Assembly (NCBI RefSeq): GCF_963259705.1
Contig: NC_081844.1
Location: forward strand, 31,264,294-31,328,293
Length of the DNA stretch: 64,000 nucleotides
Origin: Myotis daubentonii
Lineage: Eukaryota > Chordata > Mammalia > Chiroptera > Vespertilionidae
Reading direction: 5' to 3'
Part shown: in pieces, positions 27,400-37,901 of the stretch
Position numbering within the stretch: position 1 is the first letter of the stretch
How the letters are laid out: the number at the start of each line of letters is the position of its first letter
Notes under the pieces: model-generated
Databases searched by the model: none
Seen by the model: only the letters and a program-made list of their open reading frames with translations
Told to the model about the DNA's origin: nothing
Translations under genes and position numbers: made by a program

Positions 27400-28010
27400 C
27401 AGAGACCCCAGGAGGGGCGGGGCTGAGCAGAGTCCCGCCCCCGAAGGTGAACGAGTGTCAAAGGAACAATATTTTAAAGGAAGCCCCGCCCCCAAGGGAA
27501 GTGATTGGATAATTTCTTTCGGAAACCAAATTATGGGAAGTGATTGGGTAAATAGTCTAAGCTCCCCGCCTGTGATTGGGTAACTCCCGGGAAAAGTTTA
27601 GCGAAAGCCCACCTCTCGCGGAAGATGACTGGGAGACCGTTAGGCTAGAAAAAAAAGTTTCAATTAGAGAGGATTACCTCGGCCAGAGTTCCCAGATATG
27701 CCGCCCTGGGTATAAAGCCCTAGACAGCCAACACTTACTTTTAAAACTTTCCGCTCCGATATCTTTGTCTCCCACTCCTCCCACACGTACCAGAAAACAG
27801 GTTAGGGCTGTTGTTTACTGGACTTCCCCGCGGTCCTTGCACTTCCGATACTGTCATTCCTCAGCCTCCAGGATTGGCTGCCGCCTACGCAGCCTGCTTT
27901 TGTCATTGGCTGCGACTCCCGCCTGTTAAAATCTGAATCCGGTTGTTATCCCTCCCGGGCGGCAACTGCGCTAGCTCGCAACAAAGGTTCCGAAGAGGTG
28001 CTGAGTCCTA
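27400..28010. promoter_or_regulatory. CCAAT-box-rich promoter-like stretch
   Basis: Five ATTGG (inverted CCAAT) boxes: three in near-repeats of GTGATTGGRTAA (about 27500, 27541, 27570), then GGATTGGCTG (27871) and CATTGGCTGC (27904). CCCCGCCCCC GC boxes and a GTATAAAGCCC box at about 27710 accompany them. The position is where a YJU2 promoter would be expected, but no exon of that gene is visible beside it. An LTR or an unannotated noncoding RNA promoter is also possible. Confidence 0.4.
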
Positions 28011-28359
28011 GAGGTCAGCAGCAGCTTGTTAAAATTTCTTCCTGACACGACCTAGCTGTTGTTCGCGATACCCCCTATTGTTCATTCTTTTAGTCAGCAA
28101 ATAAAATGTTCAGTGTTGGGTGTTAAGCCCGTGTGCTGGCCTCTGGGAACCCACCCATGGTCCCTGTGTCCTTAGGGCTCACGTGGGGACTGCGGTCAGT
28201 TTCCACGGGCTACACAGGTCGCGGGCAAAAGAGCGTCCTGACCGCCCACCCCTTACACTGAGCCACAGGCAGACTCAAGACCAGGCTGCAAACCCACCTC
28301 CCCTACCACACACTGGCTTCCAATGTCCCCCATAACCAAATGTCCTTTGTCTTTCTTTT

Positions 28360-28547
28360 AGATCCTCACCCAAGGATACTTTCCATTGATTTTTAGAGCG
28401 AGAGGAAGAGAGAGGGAAAGACAGAAATATCAATGCACATCAGTTGGTTGCCTCCTGCACGTGCTGACGTGCCCTTGACCGGAATGAACCTGGGACCCCT
28501 GGGTCTGCAGACCAACACTCTATCCACTAAGCCAAACCGGCTAGGGC
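28360..28547 (-). mobile_element. Ves SINE, TCCTCACC tail subfamily
   Basis: GATCCTCACCCAAGGATACT tail, GCCAAACCGGCTAGGGC head. Confidence 0.85.
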
Positions 28548-28619
28548 CCAGACGCCCTTTTAAAGAGGAAATCCCACCCCATTCCCTCCCCAGCCTCCTT
28601 CCTTTCTTTTTATTGTATT

Positions 28620-28862
28620 TTGATTTTCTTGTTTATCCTCACCCGAGGATATTTTCCCACTGATTTTAGAGAGAGTAGAAAGAAGGAAAGGAGAGAGCGA
28701 GGGAGAGAGAGAAATATTGAGACAAATATCCATTGGTTGCCTCTGCCCCACAGGCTGGGGATGGAACCAGCAACCCAGGCATGTGCCCTTGGTCTGGAAT
28801 AGAATGCTCCACCCTTCTGTGTGTGCGAGGATGCGCTAACCACTGAGCAACCGGCCAGGGCC
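28620..28862 (-). mobile_element. Ves SINE, TCCTCACC tail subfamily
   Basis: TTATCCTCACCCGAGGATAT tail, ACTGAGCAACCGGCCAGGGC head. Confidence 0.85.
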
Positions 28863-28882
28863 TCCCTTTCTCTGATAAATGA

Positions 28883-29142
28883 TTTGTTTGTTTGTTTGTT
28901 TGTTTGTTTGTTTGTTAATCCTCACCTGAGGATATTTTTCCATTGATGTTGAGAGTGGAAGGAAGGGAGAGAGACAGAGAGGGGGAAACATAGATGTGAG
29001 AGAGACACATAGATCAGTTTCCTTCCACCTGGGCCAGGGATCGACCCTGTATCTGAGGTACACGCCCTTGTCCGGATCGAACCCTGGACCCTTCTGTCTG
29101 TGGGCTGACGCTCTAGCTGCTGAGCCAAACCGGCCAGGGCTA
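28883..29142 (-). mobile_element. Ves SINE with (TTTG)n tail
   Basis: The tail side is a TTTG microsatellite of about 8 units (28883-28915) followed by AATCCTCACCTGAGGATATT. The head reads GCCAAACCGGCCAGGGC. Confidence 0.9.
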
Positions 29143-29180
29143 AATGTTTGTTGTGTCAGATATATGCTCAGCCTCTAGGG

Positions 29181-29486
29181 CAGTGGTTCTCAACCTTCCT
29201 AATGCCGCGACCCTTTAATACAGTTCCTCATGTTGTGGTGACCCCCAACCATAAAATTATTTTCCTTGCTACTTCATAACTGTAATTTTGCTACTGTTAT
29301 GAATTGTAATGTAAATATCTGATATGCAGGATGTATTTTCATTGTTACAAATTGAACATAAAGCATAGTGATTAATCACAAAAACAATATGTAATTATAG
29401 ATGTGTTTTCCGATGGTCTTAGGCGACCCCTGTGAAAGGGTCGGTCGACGCCCAAGGGGTCGCGACCCACAGGTTGAGAACCGCTG
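29181..29486 (+). mobile_element. SPIN-like hAT MITE, 306 bp
   Basis: CAGTGGTTCTCAACC..GGTTGAGAACCGCTG ends, flanked by a perfect 8-bp duplication CTCTAGGG (29173-29180, 29487-29494). It contains the same TGTTATGAATTGTAATGTAA core as the copies at 41.0 and 62.5 kb, plus extra sequence they lack. Confidence 0.85.
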
Positions 29487-29899
29487 CTCTAGGGACACAT
29501 CAGAGAACAAGACCGAAGATTCCTGTCCTCGCAGGGATCATGGTGGGACAGATGGACAATAAACACACAAAAGGACCTTTTCTGGTTTAGTGAATGGTCT
29601 GAAGACAAAACAGCGTAACTATGGAAAGTGAAATGGTGTGTTTCCTGTGGCTGTTGTAACAAAATACCACAAGCTCACTGTCCTGACACAGCGATTATCT
29701 GAGTCCTGGCGGAAAGAAGTCTGATACGGGTGGCAGTGTGGATCCTTCTGGAGGCGCCAGGGGGGAATCCATTTTCTCGACTTTTCCAGCTTCTGGAGAT
29801 GCCTACAACACTTGGTTTATGGCCCCGCGCCCTTCTGACGTCTGTTTCCACTGTCACATCGCTGTCTCTGTCCCCCTCTGATCTCCTGCCTCCTTCTTT

Positions 29900-30094
29900 A
29901 AAACAGTTTTTAAAATATGTTTTTATTGATTTTAGAGAGATAAAGGGGGATGAAGAGAGCAACATCGAGCAGCTGCCTCCTGCATGCCCCCTAGGGAGCA
30001 AGCCTGAAATTGGCATGTACCCGGCTGGGAATCAAACCAGTGACCTTTTGGTGAATGGCGATGCTCAACCAACTGAACCACACCAGCCAGGGCT
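29900..30094 (-). mobile_element. Ves SINE
   Basis: AAATATGTTTTTATTGATTT tail and ACTGAACCACACCAGCCAGG head. Confidence 0.85.
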
Positions 30095-30738
30095 CCTGCC
30101 TGATCCTTGTTATTTTCTTGGGGCCCCAGGATAATAACTCTCCTTGGTGTTCATTAACTTAATGAAAGATCATTAACTTTAAATTAAGGAGTCTTATCAT
30201 GATTCTTAATTTAATCATACCTGCAGAGTCCCTGTTGCCAGGTAAGGTACCCTATTCACAGATTCTGGGGGTTAGATGTGGTTATCTTTTGTGTGGCGGT
30301 GGGGGGTGGGGGGAGGGTATTATTCTGCTACCACAGATGATGTGGTCAGGGAAGACTTCTTGGAGGAGGGGACCTTTGAGATGAGACCCAAGTGAAATCC
30401 ACAAACAAACCCATGGATTGAGAAAATCCTTCCAGGCCTGGCTGCTTTGTCCCCTCCTCAGAGAAATCTTCCCAAACAAACGATGTCCCATTTGTGTCCA
30501 CTCACATCGGGGCTCACATCGTTTGAGACGATGGGGGAACCAAACTGCTGAACTGAATGGCTCCCACCATCCCGTCCCAGGCAGAACCCCTCCACACCCA
30601 CCCCAACTCCTCAAGCTGCGGTCTCTTCCCCTCTCCAGCCCTGACCCTGTCCACGGAGTGGGGACTCACTGTTTGTGTGTCCTGCTCTGTTCTGTCCTAA
30701 CTCCTCTCTGGGTCTGTTGAACAAAGGGAGGAAGAGTC

Positions 30739-30744
30739 TTTATT
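30739..30744 (-). terminator. EBI3: EBI3 polyadenylation signal AATAAA
   Basis: Minus-strand AATAAA about 230 bases after the EBI3 stop codon (30976-30978). Confidence 0.75.
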
Positions 30745-30975
30745 TTAGTAACAATGGTCCTTGTCTAATTAAACAATAAATAACACGTCACATTCACAGT
30801 TCTGCAGTCAAAGGAGAGAGCACATCCCCGATTCACAGATTAGGAAATTCAGTGTCAGAGGCAGTCACGTGTCCAAGGTTGCCCAGCCACTCAGCAGCAG
30901 CCCCAGGCCAGTCAGGTCCCATCCACCCCTGAGTGGGTAGCGGTGAGGGGAGGGGATGTCAGGAACCAGCCCCTG

Positions 30976-33900
30976 CTACTGGCCCAGCGGCCCCGAGGCC
31001 GTGGCAGGGAGACTCCAGTGGCTTGGCTGCCCGTAGTCAGTGAGGTCCCGGGCGGCCACCTGGACGCAGTACCGGGCGTGGGGCCTCACAGCCCTGAGGG
31101 TGAAGGACGTGGCTTCGATGGGCCCCACCTGAGAGCAGAAAGACTGGTCAGTGGGGTCGGTGTGACTGAGCCTCCAATCCTCATGCTCCATCCTAAACCG
31201 GTCGCCCTCCACAGCCCCTCCCAGGCTGTGGCTTGTGTGGTCCTGACCTGTGTGGGCTTCCTGCTGGTCCCAGAGCCAACTCGTTCAGGAATCCTGCCTG
31301 GACCGCGCCGAGGCATGGTTCCGTTTCAAGGGGTGTCTCAGTGGTGAGATCCCTCACTCCCAGACCTTCCCCGCCCCCCAATCCCATCCCTCCTCCTGGC
31401 TCTGAACCAGAGCTTCTATCATTGACTTCAATGCCTCCCTCCCCAACCACCGCCCCCAGTCTCACTGTATTAACCATGTTTTAATTTTTTGTATCTTAGG
31501 ATATTTTGGCGTCTTAACATCTTGCTGGCCGGGAACGGACTGCCCTTCTTGGGGTCAGCCAGTTGTTAGAGATGGCAAAGGGGCACGCCTTTCATAGACA
31601 AACCAACCAATCCCCCCTTTTCTCTAATTCCCCCACACAGGCCGGTAGTCCTCCCGCCCTCAGTCACCCAGTGCCAGGTGCCAGGCAACGTGAGATCACC
31701 CATGTAGCCCAGAGCCCACAGGATTATTCACACTCGCCAGCCCCCGGCAGGCACCCACCCTGTCCCCTTCCCCAGGGAAACCCCAGCAGAGCTCTGCCTT
31801 GGCTCGCCACTCCCTCTTGCTCCAGCCGCCCGAGTCCTGATGCTGCCTGTACGCCCCGCATGGCGCGGCGTGTCCCCTTCTCTCAGGACACGTAGTCAGT
31901 TCTTCTCTCGATGGCCTTGGCCTCTCATGTCCCCACGCAGGGACCTCCGAAGATTAGAGTCCCATGGGTACGAATGAGACACCCACTTGGGTCGCCTTCC
32001 CTGCTTTCTCTCCCATCCATCTTTTCTCCCCTGTCCTGCTGCTCCGCACTCTCCCTCCCTGACCCGGCCCTCACCTCCTTCCATCTCCCACTGAATTGTC
32101 AGAATGTCCCACTCCAGCCCCCACACTCAGCTGCCCAACCCCAGGCCTGCCTAGCTCCCTTCCCTGCTCTGCCTGAGTGTCCCATATCGTAGGCCGATAT
32201 GGTGCTGCAAGTTGTACATTTAGCTTAATGGTTGCACAACTTTATGAACATACACAAAGCCACTGGCTTAAGCACTTTAAAACAGTGACTTTGCTGGCAT
32301 GTGAGTTCAATCTCAATTTTAAAACTGCAAAGACTTAAGAAAATTAATGAACACTAGTAAAATTTAAAAGCCAGTTCCCGGGCTACTCGCCACACTGGAA
32401 TCGCTCGGCAGCCACCGTAGCTCATGGCCACTGTCCTGGAGCGGACGGAGAAGACCCCCCAGCACCGAAGGCCCCCACACCGCGGGGCAGGCTGTGAAAA
32501 GCCGCGCTGCAGGCTTGCTTCTCAGCCCAGGATCCGGCTCCGCCCAGGCCACCACCGACCTTCGGATGCTCACAGGACACTGCCGTTATTTTTTATTTTT
32601 TAAGAAGTTAAGACAACCCTAGCCGGCTTGGCTCAGTGGATAGAGCGCCGGCCTGTGGACTGAAGGGTCCCAGGTTCGATGCTGGTTAAGGGCACATGCT
32701 CAGGTTGCGGGCTCGATCCCCAGTGTGGGGCGTGCAGGAGGCAGTTGATCAATGATTCCCTCTCATCATTGATGTGTCTATCTCTCTCTTCCTCTCTGAA
32801 ATCAATAAAAAAATATTTAAAGGAGGAGGAGGAGGAGGAGGAGGAAGAGGAGGAGGAGGAGGAGGAGGAGGAGGAGGACGAAGAGGAGGAGGAGGAGGAG
32901 GAGGAGGACGAAGAGGAGGAGGAGGAGGAGGACGAAGAGGAGGAGGAGGAGGAGGACGAAGAGGAGGAGGAGGAGGAGGAGGAGGACGAAGAGGAGGAGG
33001 AGGAGGAGGAGGAGGAAGAGGAGAAGGAGGAGGAGGAGGAGGAGGAGGACGAAGAGGAGGAGGAGGAGGACGAAGAGGAGGAGGAGGAGGAGGAGGAGGA
33101 AGAGGAGGAGGAGGAGGAGGAGGACGAAGAGGAGGAGGAGGAGGAGGAGGACGAAGAGGAGGAGGAGGAGGAGGAGGAGGACGAAGAGGAGGAGGAGGAG
33201 GAGGAGGAGGAGGACGAAGAGGAGGAGGAGGAGGAGGAGGAGGACGAAGAGGAGGAGGAGGAGGAGGAGGAGGAGGACGAAGAGGAGGAGGAGGAAGAGG
33301 AGAAGGAGGAGGAGGAGGAGGAGGACGAAGAGGAGGAGGAGGAGGACGAAGAGGAGGAGGAGGAGGAGGAGGAGGAAGAGGAGGAGGAGGAGGAGGACGA
33401 AGAGGAGGAGGAGGAGGAGGAGGACGAAGAGGAGGAGGAGGAGGAGGACGAAGAGGAGGAGGAGGAGGAGGAGGAGGACGAAGAGGAGGAGGAGGAGGAG
33501 GACGAAGAGGAGGAGGAGGAGGAGGAGGAGGAGGAGGAGGAGGACGAAGAGGAGGAGGAGGAGGAGGAGGAGGAGGAGGACGAAGAGGAGGAGGAGGAGG
33601 AGGACGAAGAGGAGGAGGAGGAGGAGGACGAAGAGGAGGAGGAGGAGGAGGACGAAGAGGAGGAGGAGGAGGAGGACGAAGAGGAGGAGGAGGAGGAGGA
33701 GGAGAACAAGGAGAAAAAGAAGAAGTTAAAACAGCCCTGGTCGGTTGGAGAGTCATCCCAACACCAAAGGCTGTGGGTTCCATTTCTCGTCAGGACACAT
33801 GCCTAGGTTTCAGGTTTGACCCCAGGTCAGGCCATGTACAGGAGGCAACAGATCGATGTTTCTCTCTCCCTCTCTCTTGCTCTCTCTCTCTCTAAAATCA

Positions 33901-36900
33901 ATAAAATCTTTTTAAAAAAATGTTAAAACAATATAGGTTGTTTTCAATCAAGGTGAAATTTACATGGCATAACATTAACCATTCTAAAGTGGACAATTCC
34001 ATATCCCTTAGTACATTCACAATGTTGTGCAACCAGCGCCTCTAATTCTAGAAAATTCCATCACCCCCCCCCCCCAACCCTGTTTTCCTCAGCAGTCACT
34101 CCCCACCCTCCTCCTCAGCTCCTGACAACCCTGGATCTACTTTCCATCTCTGGATGTGCCTGTCCTGGACATTTCACATCCGTGGAATCACACACCTTGC
34201 GTGCCTGGCTTCTCTCACTGGGCATCCACACATTCAGGGTTCATCCACATTGCAGAGAGTGTCAGTGCTTTCACGGCTGAGCAATGCTCAGTGTGCGGAT
34301 GGGCCGTGCTTTGTGAATCCACTCACCCGCGGATGGACATTTGAGCGTTTCCACCTTTCTGCTATTGTGACTAGCACTCTGTGAAGATCCTGTTTGAGCC
34401 CCTGCTTTCAAGTCTTTGGGGCAGATACGCAGGAGCAGCAGTGGAGCTGCGGGGCTGCCTGCATTTTGCACATTAGCCTCAGTGCACCTTTACACGTGCT
34501 GCTCTACCTGGGACTCACCCCCCCCAGCTGCCTCCCATCTTCCTCACCTGGCGAAAGCGGGCGGCTCCTTGACGCTTGTAGCGGATCCAGTACTTGAGTG
34601 AGAAGATCTCCGGGAAGGGCCAGGTCCTGGGAGGTTCCCACTGCACCCTCAGCCCCTGCCCATGGAGGGGTCTCAGGTGCACGCCTTCTGGAGGGTCTGG
34701 TTTGACTGACAGACAAACAGGAGACAGGGTCAGCAGAGGGCAGTTCCGTGCGTGCATGCAAACAACCAACAAATATTAATTGAGGGGCTACTGTGTGTCC
34801 AGTGATGCTCTGGGCCCTGGGGACACAGCAGTGACCAGTAGAGACCCAACCCGACTCCTTTTGGAGCTGAATCCACAGGACAGAAGGCCAGAGACCAGAA
34901 GGAAATCTGATCATAAAGAGGAGGGAAGGGCTTTAGCAGTGGCAGCACCGTAGCCAATGGGGTTTATCCGGGGCGAGATTATTGCTCATTGAAAAAAAAA
35001 AGAGTAGGGGAGAAAGTTCAGGAGTGCAAGGAAGAGAGTGGCTTGCAACTTTTTGAGACATAATTCGCATATCACAAAACTCACCCTTTCAAAGTGTACA
35101 GTTCAGTGGTTTTTAGTACATTCACCATGTTGTATGAACACCACTATTTAATCAGAACATTTTCATCACCCCAAAAAGAAATCCACACCCATTAGCAGCC
35201 ACCCCCCCCCCCCCCCCCCATTACTGCTAGGGAGCAGGCGGGTCAGGTCACAGGAGGACTTGGGCGTTACCCCAAGGGAGGCGGGAGCTAGAGCTGTGGG
35301 CCGAGGGGCGGGACCTGGCTAGGGTGCTCACAGCGCCCTCTGGTGGCTGATCCAGGGAAGGCGCCCTCTGGTGGCGGCTGAGGGAAGAGGGTGGGAACCG
35401 GAAACGGGCGAGAGGACTGAGGTCCAGGTGGGCGGTAAAGAAGTGGGATCATGCCGAAACCGGTTTGGCTCAGTGGATGGAGCGTCGGCCTGCGGACTGA
35501 AGGGTCCCAGGTTCGATTCCGGTGAAGGGCACATGCCCGGGCTTCGGGCTCGACCCCCAGTAGGGGGCGTGCCGGAGGCAGCTGGTCAATGATCCTCTCT
35601 CACTGATGTTTCTAGCTCTCTCCCTCTCCCTTCCTCTCTGAAATCCCACAGGATCCGCGATAGAGGTCAGGACTGTGTGACAGGCAGGCGGTGGGGGTAC
35701 CTCGATGGGGGGAAGAGCACAAACAAGCCAGGGACCCCCCTCACCCCCCAACCATGGCCCCACTCACTGATGTGCTCTGGGACAAAGGTCAGGAAGCTGC
35801 TGCTGCTGCCCCCGGGGTGGACAGCGGTGAGGTTCAGCATGTAGGGCACCATGGAGAACATCTGGACGTCCGGGATGGTGCAGCTGGTGGCCTCTGGGGT
35901 GGGCTGGAGGCAGGGCTGGCTCTCCCCGTGGGCGGCCACTCCCAGCCTGGACACGGGTGGCACTGTGAGGCCTCAGCACTCCTGCTGGCCCTGCCGTGCC
36001 CTCGATCCCAAGCAGGGACCGAAGTGAGGAGCCCTGGCTCGGGGTCCGGCTCTTGCTCTGTGACCCTCACGCGGGGGAGGCACTCACGGGACATCACAGA
36101 CCCCACAAGTACCCAAGGTTCGGGGTGAAAAGCACGCTAGGTGCTCGGGTCCCAGATTCTACAGGTTTCTGGAAGATCAACATTCCAGCCTTAGAATTCC
36201 CACATTCTGAGGTCTACAGAGTCACAGACTCCGGAATCGGAAACAGTAAGGTTCTGAGACATAGAACTTCCTACAGCATCACAATGTCCTGTTTCTACAT
36301 TGTCCCATGCAGCCGTCATTGGCCGCCCGTGGGGTCCAGCGCTTGAAACACAGCTACATGACTGAGTGGGGCTTTAAGTGGGATTCATTCTGTGTATCTA
36401 AGTGTAATGTCTCCAGTTACCAGAACACTTGGGAAAGTTGTTTGGAACAAGTTGGGTGCATGAATTTATTGCTTCAACGGCAAATTTTATGAAATCCAAT
36501 CAGATCAAGAATTTCTAATGAAAGTTTAGTATCTGAACTGAAGGGCACTATATTCATAAAATACATGTGGAATTCTGAAGATTTCGTGTAAAAAGGAAGG
36601 ATGTAAAATATCTAATTTTTAAAGTAATGATAACGATAATATTTTAGTTATTGCTATATTAATTTCTATTCTAAATTTAAATATATACATTGAATATAAG
36701 TATGTTCAATTACATTATGCTTAATCATTAAATGATAAATATTTAGAAATATAGATATTATTTACATAAAATATTAATTTCACCCATTTCCTCTTACTTT
36801 TTAAATGTGGCTTCTAGAACATTCTAAGTGACCCCTGGTGTGACATGTGTATTGTAGGAGGCACGTTTCTACAGGACCCGCTGCCCTAGCACTCGCAGGG

Positions 36901-37856
36901 CTCCAGGTCCGCGCTGGCTGCTGTCGCCCTCCTCCCAGGGGTCAGGTCCTGCTGTGGAACCTCCAGGAAGCCCTCCAGGCTCTGACCTGTATGTGGCGAT
37001 GAAGGCTGTGGGCCTGGTGGAGTTTGCAGCCGGTGGCAGGGTCCAGAAGCAATCTACGGCCATCGGGTACCTAAAGGCCCAGCACCACACCCTGGACTGG
37101 GTGGGGGCTGCAGGGGTGAGGGAGGAGGGAGGAGCGTGAGCTTTCAAACCACCCACAAGTACCCAGGGTTTGGGGTGAAAGCCACCCTCGGTGCTCAGTC
37201 CCAGATTCCACATTCCAGCCTTAGAATGCCCACATTCTGAGGCCCACAGAATCAGACTCTGGAATCTGAAACAGGAAGATGCTGATTCTCTCCATTTCCG
37301 AGACACCAGGGCTGTGAAGCCCTCCCATGGGTTCATCCCCCTGCACCCCCAGCCAGTGCCGGGCATACGGGAGGCACCTGATAGGCTGGTGGAATGAGTA
37401 CATGAGTGAAAGGCACCTACGTCACCTCTCACCCCCCTACAACCTGCAAAGGTAGGGACTGTTGGCTCATTCTCCAGGGTTACAAGCCACAGAGGAGACT
37501 GCGGTAGTGCAGAACCTGACGGGGGGGATATTTCACTGTATCTCCTCTTTGTTACAGATTTTTGGTTTTGTTAATCTTCACCCGAGGCGATTTTTCCATT
37601 GATTTTTTTTTTTTAGAGAGAGAGTGGAAGGGAGGGGGAGAGACAGAGAGAGAAACATCGATGTGAGAGAGACACATCAATTGGTTGCCTCCCCAATGTG
37701 GCCCAACCAGGGCCGGGGATTGAGCTTGCAACCGAGGTACGTGCCCTCAACTGGAATCGAACCTGGGACCTTCAGTCTGAAGGCCGACGCTCTACCCACT
37801 GAACCAAACTGGCCAGGGCTCCAGTTCTGTTTTGAAGCACATGAGTACATGCAATT

Positions 37857-37901
<45 letters not shown>

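Noticed and set aside
32679..33806. Long open frames of poly-Glu/Asp, poly-Gly/Arg, poly-Ser and poly-Pro up to 375 codons
   Set aside because: They all come from one trinucleotide array inside a SINE tail in an EBI3 intron. They are open in several frames on both strands and have no domain content.
34929..35001. Functional U4 snRNA gene
   Set aside because: Only the 5' part is present, several positions differ, an A-tract follows, and no proximal sequence element is visible.
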